Shown here one piece after another: positions 1-9,500 of a DNA stretch of 51,531 bases. Made by a program: the position numbers and the translations under genes. Within the stretch, counting starts at the first letter, position 1; each line of letters starts with the position of its first letter. The DNA is taken from assembly GCA_002898795.1 (NCBI GenBank), contig BEIG01000008.1, forward strand, positions 1 through 51,531, written 5' to 3'. The stretch comes from a bacterium HR30 (GTDB taxonomy: Bacteria; Desulfobacterota; Binatia; HRBIN30). The notes beneath the pieces were generated by a model. That model was given only the letters and a program-made list of their open reading frames with translations. It was not told the origin of the DNA and searched no databases.

Positions 1-1044
1 CAAAATCCAGTCTTTCAGAAGCCGAATCTCGCCGGCCGTTAAACGTGGACGAGCTCGGTCGGCGGAAGGGTTGTGGTACGGCATTCGCAGTCCGTAGGCA
101 TTGGGCCCGAACACAGGGCTGTTCAAGCGGGCTCCTCCTAAAACCTTGAGGTACAACAAGCTACCATCCGGGTCGCCGGGTTTGACCCGCAAGAGCCCAT
201 CGGAAGAAGCGGCAAAGTTGTGGGGCGGTGCGTTGTAAAGGTCGGTGTAAGCTGAACGTCCACCACACGATGGCTTCAAGCACAAGTCGTGTGAGGGTTC
301 GACCGCCCCATGGCAGCCGGCCAGGTTCGAGCACTTGCGATCGAAGATGTGCTTTTGAATCTGTTCGAACGTGCTGGTGACATCGCTACAGGCGCTAATC
401 GGCTGGTTCGTCAAGGGATCGACTGGAGGTTGGCAAACGAGCTTGAACGTGTCTTTGTCTTGGCTCACCCCGGCCGGGCACTTCCCTCCGCTCAAAAGGG
501 AAACCGCGCAAAGCGTGGTTTGCAGCTTCAGGGTGAACGGTCCAAACTTTGGGCCTGCGCTGGTTTGTCGGACTGGAAGGACGACCCGCACGGTTGACCA
601 GCTCGACCAACGGTCGACATCTGCACTCGTCAGCGGAAGTTCCCCGTCGGCAAAAAGTTGAAAGGGTTCGAAATCGGGTACGTGCTTCGGGTGGTCGTCA
701 AAGCTGGGACCGGCGTACGGAATCGCGAAGCTTCCAGCGGGGAAGCTCGAGGGGCTACACCCACCAAAGGCTGTCGAATTGAGCCCGACCCGAACCTGAA
801 AGCTGCACTGGCCTAAAGTCGTGTCGCCGTCGCCGCAGGCAGCGTCTTGATCGCGGCAACGAACGTATTTCGGATTGGTAACCGGCGTGTTCGGAGCCGG
901 ATTGGACTGGAAGACAACCCAGCAGTCGGTCGCAGTCGGGCCACCACCACCGACTTGAGCCGCTACTGGCAACGACAGCGCCAGGACCAGCATGATCATG
1001 AAGCACACGGGGCACCTGAGAACGGAAACGGCGGCTGGCGTCAT
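1..1044 (-). CDS. Secreted Cys-rich protein with cytochrome-c-like/PSD1-type C-terminal segment (3' end beyond window)
   Basis: Open minus frame from ATG at 1044 to the window edge, not in the ORF track because it is truncated: MTPAAVSVLRCPVCFMIMLVLALSLPVAAQVGGGGPTATDCWVV...CSNLAGCHGAVEPSHDLC...RPRLTAGEIRLLKDWIL. CxxCH-like motif (NLAGCHG) and LTAGEIRLLKDWI tail. ATGA overlap with the upstream DUF1501 stop. Confidence 0.75.
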   Translation of the reverse strand, partial: MTPAAVSVLRCPVCFMIMLVLALSLPVAAQVGGGGPTATDCWVVFQSNPAPNTPVTNPKYVRCRDQDAACGDGDTTLGQCSFQVRVGLNSTAFGGCSPSSFPAGSFAIPYAGPSFDDHPKHVPDFEPFQLFADGELPLTSADVDRWSSWSTVRVVLPVRQTSAGPKFGPFTLKLQTTLCAVSLLSGGKCPAGVSQDKDTFKLVCQPPVDPLTNQPISACSDVTSTFEQIQKHIFDRKCSNLAGCHGAVEPSHDLCLKPSCGGRSAYTDLYNAPPHNFAASSDGLLRVKPGDPDGSLLYLKVLGGARLNSPVFGPNAYGLRMPYHNPSADRARPRLTAGEIRLLKDWIL

Positions 1045-2486
1045 GGCAAAAACAAGGGCTGACTGTTGACGGGGTGAACGAAGTCAAACTGGGGCGACGT
1101 CCAGTACTGGGTGGGGTCGCCGGTGTCTAGCTGTAAGAGCGAGGACAAAATCTCGCTCTCGGGAATCGCAAGCCAGTGCTTCAGCACTGCACCGTAAACG
1201 TCGCGGAAATCCGTCGAGCGGTGAGGATCAGAATTGTCCTGTGAGTAAATCGTGTTGCCATCCCACGTCGCGCCGGGGTTGAGAACCCTGCTGTCGGAGA
1301 TGTTGGGGTGATTCCCGTACACCCCGCCGTTGATTTTGCCGCCGACGAGGAATACTGGCCCCTGTGAACCGTGATCCGTGCCATTGTCGTTCTGCTGGGG
1401 TCGTCGGGAAAATTCGCTCCAAATCATCACCAGCACTTTATCCGCAACACCCATGTCGTCGAGGTCGTGGTAAAACACTTCCAAGGCGTCACCGACTTCG
1501 CGGTGCAACCGGTAATGAATCTGGTTGGGGCCAACGGTCCCTTGGTTCGCGTGGGTGTCGTAGCCGCCGTTAGACAGGGCAAAGTGCCGCGCGGTAATGT
1601 TGGGAACACCCTGGACAACGCCGTAAATCACCTTGGCAATTTCACGCAGCCGGCGCGCAGTTCCGGTGTCTAGGTTATTGTACTGCTGTAGCCACGAAGG
1701 ACGGTCGGTTTGGTAAAGGTTGTCCAATGTGGGGTACGCTTGGGTTGCCGTGAGCGTTGCCTGCCCGCTGTTTCCCACATAACGCAGCAACGGCTGGGAG
1801 GATGCCTGGGCAGAAGCGTACACAGCTTGAAACGCCGAAAGTTTTGCCGAGTTGTCGTCGGGATACCAGTCGTCGAGGGGGAACTGGAGTTCCGAGAGAC
1901 GACTCGCCGTCAGCACGCTCGTGACTTGCTGCCGAAACTCCCCGGCCATCCAATAACCCACCGAAAGCCCAGGTATTTGCGACGCCCCGTAGCGCGAGGC
2001 CAGGTAACGGCCAACCCAGCCAGGTCCCATGGCTGCGCGTGACGCAGTTTCCCAAATTGAACGCGACACGGCATGCGAAAGGTTGTACTCCGGGTAGCCG
2101 CACCCCTGAATGATTGCCACTTTGCCAAGCTGATACAGCCGGTGAAGTCCTTCGAGTCCCGGGTGAAGCGCGAGCGGCGTGTTTGTCGGCGGATCGTTGT
2201 CGATTGCGTATGGGCTAAGGACGCTGGGCTCCAGCCTGAGACCCCCTGGGCCCGTGCGTCGCAGTAATTCGTAACTAGCGCGAAAGGTAGCGAAGCTACC
2301 GTTAGCAATCGGGACCACGGTATTGAGCCCGTCGTTTCCGCCATCCAGAAAGAGCGACACTAAAAAGCGATCCCCAATGTCTGCGAAGGCTTTGCGCACG
2401 AGCGGCCGAGCCCAAAGGCCATTGGCCATGAGTCCGCCGGCCAGGAGCCCGGAGCGAATCAGGAAGTCGCGGCGAGAGAGTGACAT
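1041..2486 (-). CDS. DUF1501 family protein, Tat-type signal
   Basis: MSLSRRDFLIRSGLLAGGLMANG Tat motif; FLDGGNDGLNTVVP, NGGYDTHANQ, IWSEFSRRPQQNDNGTDHGSQGPVFLVGG are DUF1501 hallmarks. Confidence 0.92.
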   Translation of the reverse strand: MSLSRRDFLIRSGLLAGGLMANGLWARPLVRKAFADIGDRFLVSLFLDGGNDGLNTVVPIANGSFATFRASYELLRRTGPGGLRLEPSVLSPYAIDNDPPTNTPLALHPGLEGLHRLYQLGKVAIIQGCGYPEYNLSHAVSRSIWETASRAAMGPGWVGRYLASRYGASQIPGLSVGYWMAGEFRQQVTSVLTASRLSELQFPLDDWYPDDNSAKLSAFQAVYASAQASSQPLLRYVGNSGQATLTATQAYPTLDNLYQTDRPSWLQQYNNLDTGTARRLREIAKVIYGVVQGVPNITARHFALSNGGYDTHANQGTVGPNQIHYRLHREVGDALEVFYHDLDDMGVADKVLVMIWSEFSRRPQQNDNGTDHGSQGPVFLVGGKINGGVYGNHPNISDSRVLNPGATWDGNTIYSQDNSDPHRSTDFRDVYGAVLKHWLAIPESEILSSLLQLDTGDPTQYWTSPQFDFVHPVNSQPLFLP

Positions 2487-2501
2487 CCCTACCTCCTCTG
2501 T

Positions 2502-3983
2502 TCAGTGAAGGTGGAACTGGGGCATTTGCAGCACCAAAGCAAATAGCCCGTGAAGCTTGCGGTAGCGCACGTCAGGGTCATTGAGATCCAGGGGACCACC
2601 GAGGTAGTCCATCAGTGCCTGTCGCTCGTTCGCTGTAAGATAATCCCGAATGCCCACGACCTCGGTGACCGCATCGACGATGTCCCCGGGAGCCGTGAGG
2701 CCGAGATTCATCAGGACTTGCGGACGGAGATGATAGGCTTTCGTGCCTCGGGCCATGGCAACGTCTCGTGCGAACGCGTACCGTGCAAGAAGCGTGGCAC
2801 TGTTGATCCAGCCCTCCTCCCAGTCCCAACCAAACACGCTGGGCGGCTCGAAGAGGATTTGGCCCATGTCCGCTAGGTAGCCAGGAACGTTTCCGTACTG
2901 CCCACCCTCGATATACCAGTTGCCCCATTTGTCGCTGCGGGGGTTGACGCGGAGCAGTCGGAGGGTGGACACGACAAAATCCACGGGCCACACGACCGAT
3001 TTTGGTGTGCTGGAAGCAAATGGGGGTGCACTGGCGGTTTCGTAAAAGAAGTCATCCACAAGAATCTCTCGCACGAGCCGCCGGAGGTCCCACGTCACAT
3101 CGAACCCCGAGCGCAGAATCACGCGGTCGATAATCGTGGCATTGTCGGGGTAAGGCGGTAGGGGATGGCCAAAGTATTCGAGCAATTTCTTTGTGATGAA
3201 ACGGGCTACGGTGCTCTTCCCGTCGCTGTCACGGTGCTCGAAGAGAATATCCACGACCTGCGAGATTTCTTGCGGCCCCTCGCCTCCAGGTTGGGTGAAG
3301 TCACGCCCCGCTGGACCAAAGCCACCGCGATTTCGGAAAATCACCTTCGGACCCCGTTCCGCACCGTACTCGCTCATGTAGTCATGCGCCCAGTCATTGA
3401 AGCGCACGCGGTTGCGGCTCCAATCCCAGCCCCAACCAGAGAAGGCACGGGATATTTGCACGATGTCTTGCTGATCGTAGTTCGGCTGCCCTGCAAGGTC
3501 CGTGACCCCAAGGGTGAACAGCTCCATGAGCTCCCGTGCGTAGTTTTCGTTTGGCTGCTCCTTGAAGTTTCGGAAAGTATCCAGGTACTCCATCATGGCC
3601 GGGTCGAGGTTGATCGCCTTCACGAAGTCCTTGAAGTTCCCTTTGCAATGGAGGCGTAGGAGCCGGTTTTGGTCGGCCATCCACTGGTGGTTCTGTACCT
3701 TGTCGTAACCCGTGGCGAAGTGGTCGTGCCAAAACAGCACCAGTTTTTCTTGCAGCGGCACGCGGGTTCGCACCATATACTTCAGCCACGACACGCGACG
3801 CCGCCAGATATCTCGCCCCGCGGGCCGGAATTTAGCGGGCTTGAAGTTCGTCAGTCGGTCGGCAGCCGCTCCGCGAGTGAGGGGGGCAAAAGCTTCCACC
3901 TCGCTCTTGCGCGCGCCAAAGCCCGTGCGGCGGAGTAGGTGCCGTGCATGAAGAGCACCTAACACCGTGTTTTCGTCACCCAT
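2502..3983 (-). CDS. DUF1800 family protein
   Basis: ARHLLRRTGFGARKSEVEAFA, LVLFWHDHFATG, NENYARELMELFTLGVT, FEPPSVFGWDWEEGW are characteristic; adjacent to DUF1501. Confidence 0.92.
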   Translation of the reverse strand: MGDENTVLGALHARHLLRRTGFGARKSEVEAFAPLTRGAAADRLTNFKPAKFRPAGRDIWRRRVSWLKYMVRTRVPLQEKLVLFWHDHFATGYDKVQNHQWMADQNRLLRLHCKGNFKDFVKAINLDPAMMEYLDTFRNFKEQPNENYARELMELFTLGVTDLAGQPNYDQQDIVQISRAFSGWGWDWSRNRVRFNDWAHDYMSEYGAERGPKVIFRNRGGFGPAGRDFTQPGGEGPQEISQVVDILFEHRDSDGKSTVARFITKKLLEYFGHPLPPYPDNATIIDRVILRSGFDVTWDLRRLVREILVDDFFYETASAPPFASSTPKSVVWPVDFVVSTLRLLRVNPRSDKWGNWYIEGGQYGNVPGYLADMGQILFEPPSVFGWDWEEGWINSATLLARYAFARDVAMARGTKAYHLRPQVLMNLGLTAPGDIVDAVTEVVGIRDYLTANERQALMDYLGGPLDLNDPDVRYRKLHGLFALVLQMPQFHLH

Positions 3984-4154
3984 TTCTCCCTCCGCTTCTC
4001 CCTCGCGTGAAACGGCACCCGTCCGCGTAGCGATTTTTGGGCCTTATCGTCGGGCCAGAAACGACATGAGTCAACACCGAACATGGGCCCTCCGTCGAGC
4101 GTTGGGATGATGCAAAGCTGACAGAGTTGCCGGATTTTGGCACGGCTCGGCAGC

Positions 4155-5354
4155 CTAAAGCCGGGCCACCAATTCGGCTAACACCTGCTTTGCCTCGAAG
4201 CTCCTGCGGGCGATGCTTCGGGCTTTCACGCGGTGTCGGTCCGGATCCTGCTCGATCTCCTCGATTGCCGCCGCGGCTTCGTCGAGGTTGGAGACAGCAA
4301 ACAGCCCTTCCCCGGTGGGAAGCAGAAACTCGAAGCCCGTCGGCTGGGTGACCACTGGTCGACCCGCCGCCAGGTAGCAAGCGCTCCGGTCGGAAAACCA
4401 TCCGGTACGTAGGCGAACGTTTAGGTCCTTGGCTGTAGTGAACTCACCAGCGGAGGAAAAAATAAAGTCACGGTACTGGAAAGGGTCAGCCGAAACCACC
4501 AAAGGGTCGATCACATGCCAGCCATGGTGGCGCAGCAAGTCGAGGTCCTCAGGATCCTTGGCAACATCCATGGCAAGTGCGAAGCGTTTCGGGACCCGGC
4601 TGGGAAGTGCCAGGAACCGCTGCCACTCTTGCCGTTTGCTCCAGCCGTAACGCTCGCCTCCGGTAACCACGTCGCGTCGAGCTTCGTGCCAGCGCCCAAC
4701 GGTGGTGAAGGGCGCATCCGGGGGTGGGAGGGGGCTCTCCCAGAGGCGTGTGACAATGGGCTGTCGTGTCGGCAACCAAGCAAAACCACCGGCGGGAACC
4801 GGGCAGTGGCTCGAACCGATGAGCTCTCCGATGGTGAAATGGCGGTCGTGTTCCAAAAGCAGTTCCCGAAGGGCATGGTCTCCCTGTTGGCAACGAAACT
4901 GCGTGTAACCGGGGTCGAGATCGACAAACACTCGTACCGGACGACCCACACGAGGCACTCGTGTGACCGCAGCCAGTGTCACCACCACCCGCGCCCTTTC
5001 CAAGATGCTTTCAAATTCACTTTGCTTCAGCCCGAATCGGCGGCCACTGGTGGCGTCCCAAAAGTGCCAACGCTGCCCAAAACCGTGAGCTTGAAAAAAC
5101 CGGGAGAGGGTTTGCACGCCACGATCGCAAGGCGCAGGAACGCAGCGGGTGACGGGGTCGAAACAGTCGCTAACGAGTTCCGTGTCCTCGTAAAAATACG
5201 CTTCGAACCCGAGTTCCTCGAAGCCGAGTAAGTAGTGGAGGACCTGCCACGCGTATCCACCCAGCGGACAGCGTGCAAAGTACCCGGCGACGACGACAAC
5301 CTCTGGCGATGCCATAGCGCGGAACGCCCCTCGGCCAGTTTCAGACTCCGGCAA
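4155..5354 (-). CDS. Glycosyltransferase-like protein (CgeB-like C-terminal region), tandem paralog 3
   Basis: VVVAGYFARCPLGGYAWQVLHYLLGFEELGFEAYFYED; RTGWFSDRSACYLAAGRPVVTQPTGFEFLLPTGEGLFAV. Start may be the internal ATG (MASPEVVV, 5315). Confidence 0.7.
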   Translation of the reverse strand: MPESETGRGAFRAMASPEVVVVAGYFARCPLGGYAWQVLHYLLGFEELGFEAYFYEDTELVSDCFDPVTRCVPAPCDRGVQTLSRFFQAHGFGQRWHFWDATSGRRFGLKQSEFESILERARVVVTLAAVTRVPRVGRPVRVFVDLDPGYTQFRCQQGDHALRELLLEHDRHFTIGELIGSSHCPVPAGGFAWLPTRQPIVTRLWESPLPPPDAPFTTVGRWHEARRDVVTGGERYGWSKRQEWQRFLALPSRVPKRFALAMDVAKDPEDLDLLRHHGWHVIDPLVVSADPFQYRDFIFSSAGEFTTAKDLNVRLRTGWFSDRSACYLAAGRPVVTQPTGFEFLLPTGEGLFAVSNLDEAAAAIEEIEQDPDRHRVKARSIARRSFEAKQVLAELVARL

Positions 5355-6525
5355 GGTTCAACATTCTCTCCAAAACGACATCCGAATCGAAGTGCTCCCG
5401 TGCGAGCTCACGGGCCTTGCGGGCATGGCGATCGTAGTTCGACTCTACTGCTTGCAATGCTTCGCAAGCCTCCTCGATGGTGGTGAACGACACCAGCCCA
5501 AACCCCGTTGGCAGTACGCGGCTAAAACCTGTTTCTTGTACGATGGCGGGGCGGCCGGACGCAAGGTAACACGCGCTGCGGTCGCTGAACCAGCCGGTTC
5601 GCCCAACGCGGTAACCATTTTTCACCACCGTGAACTCCCCGCGAGAATGGTGGATATAGTCTCGATACGCTGTGGGGTCTTTTGCTTGCACGCGGGGATC
5701 GACAAGGCGCCAGCCTGCTCGAAGCAGCGCGTTCCGGTCGGGCTCGTCGGGGTGGATCGCGAGGCACAGCTCCAGCTCGGCCTGAGTTCGACGAGGCAAG
5801 TCGAGGACGCGAAGGAATTCTTCGCTTTTCTGCCCATACCATTTGCCTTGCCACTCGACTGGGCTGTAGCCACGCCAATCGGCTACGGTGGTGTAGCGCA
5901 GTCCAGGAGGCACCTCAGTGTGCCACGCCTCTAGCACTACCGGTGGAACGGTGGCTTTCCAAGAGATCCCGCACCTGGGCACGTTACACTCCTCGAAGGG
6001 CAGACAGAGGCCAACCGTGAAGTATGCATCGTGGCCCTGCAAATTCATGTCGACGCCGTACTGCTCCTGCCAAATTTGGGTAAAGCCAGGGTCGAGATCC
6101 ACGTAAATGCGTTTAGCCGGGCCTTGCAACACTTCCTGCCGGTGCATGCGCCCGGATAAGTTGAGGATGGCGTCGGCGCTTTTGGCCACGGCCTCTACGT
6201 CTGCGAAGGATAGGCCCACACCGACACTCGGGTCGGAATCCAACCAAAGGGCAGCATGCTCCACCAGATCGAATGCGCGCACAACTTCGAGGAAGTAAGC
6301 CGCGTTGTACGACAGGAGGAGCGGCTTCGGGTTCCATTGCGCGTCGAAGCTGCGCTCCGCCGAGAGTTCCTCCACGTAAAAGACCTCGAAGCCAAGCCGC
6401 TTGAGGCCGAGAACGTATTGGAGAAACGCCCAAGTATTTCCACCTCCGCCAATGGGTTGGGCCGCAATCGCACCGGCGACGAGAATGCGGCCACGACGCG
6501 GTTGATTTGGTGCCTGCGCACTCAT
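5341..6525 (-). CDS. Glycosyltransferase-like protein, tandem paralog 2
   Basis: ILVAGAIAAQPIGGGGNTWAFLQYVLGLKRLGFEVFYVEE; VGRTGWFSDRSACYLASGRPAIVQETGFSRVLPTGFGLV; colinear with both neighbours. Confidence 0.72.
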   Translation of the reverse strand: MSAQAPNQPRRGRILVAGAIAAQPIGGGGNTWAFLQYVLGLKRLGFEVFYVEELSAERSFDAQWNPKPLLLSYNAAYFLEVVRAFDLVEHAALWLDSDPSVGVGLSFADVEAVAKSADAILNLSGRMHRQEVLQGPAKRIYVDLDPGFTQIWQEQYGVDMNLQGHDAYFTVGLCLPFEECNVPRCGISWKATVPPVVLEAWHTEVPPGLRYTTVADWRGYSPVEWQGKWYGQKSEEFLRVLDLPRRTQAELELCLAIHPDEPDRNALLRAGWRLVDPRVQAKDPTAYRDYIHHSRGEFTVVKNGYRVGRTGWFSDRSACYLASGRPAIVQETGFSRVLPTGFGLVSFTTIEEACEALQAVESNYDRHARKARELAREHFDSDVVLERMLNLAGV

Positions 6526-6534
6526 GATTGGCTT

Positions 6535-7707
6535 TCAAGCGAGCCCGCAGTCTACGAGAAGCTGCGACAGAACCCGTTCGGCGGAGAAAAATTGCTCGGC
6601 TAGGGCTCGAGCTGCCTCGCAGTGCTTGCGGTAGTCGGCCTCGATCGAGTCGAAGGCTGCTAAAGCTTCGTCCTCCGTCCCGAAGGTGAAAAGTCCTTCC
6701 CCGACAGGCAAAAAGCGAGAAAAACCCGTGTCTTGCAAGACGACAGGTTTCCCGCTGGCTAGGTAACTCACGCTTCGCGTAGCAAACCACCCGCTTCTCG
6801 TTGCCACATAAGCATTCTTGGCCACGCTCCACTCTGCACGGGAGCGTTGAATAAATCGTCGATAAATGCCCATGGTGCGCGAACAACGGTACCCGTCGCT
6901 GACGCACCATCCGTGCGCTTTTAATTCTGCGCGAGGTGCTGCGCCGGATAAGGCTACCCGGAGTCGCACCGGCGCTCGACGAGGCAGATCGAAGAATTTT
7001 TCGAACTCCACGTTTTTATCCCCGTAATGCTCGTTTCCGATGCGGGGTGGAGTCACGTCGATCTTCCACGACATCACGGTGGTATACCAGCGTGCTTGGG
7101 GGGTGTAGACCAGAGGCCAGTCTTCGAGGCAAATCGGCTGCCGCGTCCGCTTCCACTCGAAACCACACGTTGGCAGCCGGCAATCTTGCCCTCCGAGGTT
7201 TTCCGCGAGGGAAAAGAAATGGGTGTGCGACCGGATGAGCCCGACAGAGAAAAGCTCGTCCTCGTTGGCTACGCCGTTTTCGGCCGCCCACAATTTTGCC
7301 TGGGTGTAGCCCGGGTCTGAATCCAAATAGGCTGTGCAGCGCGCCCCACGGTAGGATTCGCGCAGCCAACATGCTCCGGAGACGTTGAGAAACAAGTCCG
7401 CGTTAGCACAAAAGTCCGTGACCTTTTGCTCGCTCCACCCATAAAGGGACCCATCTACCCCCCGAACGGCCCACTGGTTTGCGCAACGCTTGCTGTGTTG
7501 CCGCAGTGCCGCAGCCAGATAGCGAACGTTGAAAGATGGATCCGCAGTAAAGGTTCCCGCTCGGGGATCGTAAAACCATTGCCCGGTATCTTCGAGGTAG
7601 AGTACGTCGCAGCCCAATGTTTCGAACCCGCGCACGTAAGCCAGGTAGTCCCAGGCGACCCCACCGAGCGGATAGGTGGCCACCAGGCCAGTCACGACAA
7701 CCTTCAT
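6535..7707 (-). CDS. Glycosyltransferase-like protein, tandem paralog 1
   Basis: MKVVVTGLVATYPLGGVAWDYLAYVRGFETLGCDVLYLEDTGQWFYDP; ATRSGWFATRSVSYLASGKPVVLQDTGFSRFLPVGEGLFTF. Confidence 0.72.
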   Translation of the reverse strand: MKVVVTGLVATYPLGGVAWDYLAYVRGFETLGCDVLYLEDTGQWFYDPRAGTFTADPSFNVRYLAAALRQHSKRCANQWAVRGVDGSLYGWSEQKVTDFCANADLFLNVSGACWLRESYRGARCTAYLDSDPGYTQAKLWAAENGVANEDELFSVGLIRSHTHFFSLAENLGGQDCRLPTCGFEWKRTRQPICLEDWPLVYTPQARWYTTVMSWKIDVTPPRIGNEHYGDKNVEFEKFFDLPRRAPVRLRVALSGAAPRAELKAHGWCVSDGYRCSRTMGIYRRFIQRSRAEWSVAKNAYVATRSGWFATRSVSYLASGKPVVLQDTGFSRFLPVGEGLFTFGTEDEALAAFDSIEADYRKHCEAARALAEQFFSAERVLSQLLVDCGLA

Positions 7708-9500
7708 CCCGCTGTTCCTACTTGGGGCATGATGAGCCCGTGGCTGTACAAGCGATAGAAAAACCCTTTGCGCGCGAGCAGTTGCGCGAACGTTCCCCGT
7801 TCGACGATGCGGCCGCGATCCAAGACGAGAATCTGATCCGCTCGCTGCACCGTGGCCAGCCGATGTGCAATGACGAAGGTGGTTCGATTCCGCGTCACCG
7901 TGAACAGAGCGTCGAGGATGGCTGTTTCCGTAGCCAGATCGACGGAAGACGTCGGCTCGTCGAGGATGAGGATGGGCGAGTCCCGCAGGAGCGCGCGTGC
8001 GATGGTTAGGCGTTGACGCTCGCCTTCCGACAAGGTCGTGCCTTGGCTCCCCAAGACCGTCTCGTACCCGTTCGGCAGGCGTTCGATGAAGGAGTGAGCC
8101 TGGGCGAGCCGCGCGGCACGCTCGATCTCGGCTGGCGAGGCCTCAGGTCGGCCATAGGCAATGTTTTCCCAAACGGAGAGCGGAAACACAATGGGCGGCT
8201 GTAACACCATCGTGATCGCTTCCCGTAAAGACCGCAGGGTGAGGTCACGAATGTCGATTCCATCGATCAGGATGCGCCCGACATCGGGATCGTAAAAACG
8301 AGGGATCAAACTCACTAGCGTGCTCTTGCCGGCTCCCGTGGGGCCGACAATGGCGATGAGTTCCCCTGGAGCGGCTTCGAAGTCGATATCCACCAATGTC
8401 TGCTTGCCTCGCTCGTAGGAAAAACTCACGTGTTCGAACCGCACGCGACCGGCGGGTCTTCGGGCAAAAACCCGTGAACCGTCCCTGACCTCGGGCGCCG
8501 TGGCCAGCAGTTCCAGAACGCGCCGCAATCCCGCACGCGCTCCTTGTACCGAGCCGTATGTGGAGAAAATGGCTTGCAGCGGTCCGTACAAGGACGCGAG
8601 GTAGTTGAGAAACACTACCAAGTCGCCGGCGCTCAGGCGCCCGCCCCACACCCGCTGCGTTCCAAACCACAACACCGCGGCGCTACCTGCTGCAAGCAAC
8701 AAGCCGGTGGAAGCGCCAAAGGCGGTTTGCCACAGGTATAGCCGCAAGTGCGCCTGCAAGCTGGCTTCGCTGCGTTCGGTGAATGCGGCATGCTCCTCCG
8801 GTTCCTTGCTAAAAGCTTGCACGACTTTGACCGCCGACATCGTCCGCTGCACGTGGTCGTAGACACGGCTTTCGCGCTCCCGCGCCTCGCGTGCCGTGCC
8901 TGCTAGTTTCCGCTCCATGAGGAACAGGACGGCAACCAAAGCCGGGCATACCGCGGCAGCGAGCGCCGTGAGGAGCCAATCCATCTGGAGAAGCACGAGG
9001 AACATGCCTGCCAGCAGTGTGGCCGACGCCAGAACCGGGAAAACCCCATTCATGGCGAGAGTCTGGATCGCATAGGTGTCGCTGGTCACACGGTAAATTA
9101 GGTCCCCCACCGAGGCGCGCGTGTGGAACGAAAGCGACAAGCGCTGGAGGTGTTGGTACAAGCGGCTGCGTAAGTCGGCCACCATGTTTTGGCCTATGGC
9201 GATCGTGGTGTAGTTGTTCCAAACCTGCACTACGCCAAGAACGGCGTAGATTGCCACCAAGCCTAGTGTGGCCAGGATCAACAATCTGGATCTTTCGGCC
9301 ATGCTGGGGGGAAGCCACGCTGGTGGTTGATTGGGCAGCACGTAGTCCAAGGCGATCTTCAGCGGCCAGGGCTTGGCCAACTCGAGCACCGTGATCAGCG
9401 CCACCTGCGCCAAACCGAGGACAAAGCGCCCCCGATACGGCCAAAGCGCGTTCAACACGAACGGGAGAATCCGCGGCGTGGGCGGCCGAGAATCAGCCAC
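7704..9500 (-). CDS. ABC transporter, fused permease and ATP-binding protein (MsbA-type exporter)
   Basis: Walker A GPTGAGKSTL, signature LSEGERQRL, Walker B ILILDEPTSSVD; six-TM N-domain. GTG start at 9500 (VADSRPPTPRILPF) overlaps the upstream gene by 8 nt and is more likely than 9617. Confidence 0.93.
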   Translation of the reverse strand: MADSRPPTPRILPFVLNALWPYRGRFVLGLAQVALITVLELAKPWPLKIALDYVLPNQPPAWLPPSMAERSRLLILATLGLVAIYAVLGVVQVWNNYTTIAIGQNMVADLRSRLYQHLQRLSLSFHTRASVGDLIYRVTSDTYAIQTLAMNGVFPVLASATLLAGMFLVLLQMDWLLTALAAAVCPALVAVLFLMERKLAGTAREARERESRVYDHVQRTMSAVKVVQAFSKEPEEHAAFTERSEASLQAHLRLYLWQTAFGASTGLLLAAGSAAVLWFGTQRVWGGRLSAGDLVVFLNYLASLYGPLQAIFSTYGSVQGARAGLRRVLELLATAPEVRDGSRVFARRPAGRVRFEHVSFSYERGKQTLVDIDFEAAPGELIAIVGPTGAGKSTLVSLIPRFYDPDVGRILIDGIDIRDLTLRSLREAITMVLQPPIVFPLSVWENIAYGRPEASPAEIERAARLAQAHSFIERLPNGYETVLGSQGTTLSEGERQRLTIARALLRDSPILILDEPTSSVDLATETAILDALFTVTRNRTTFVIAHRLATVQRADQILVLDRGRIVERGTFAQLLARKGFFYRLYSHGLIMPQVGTAG

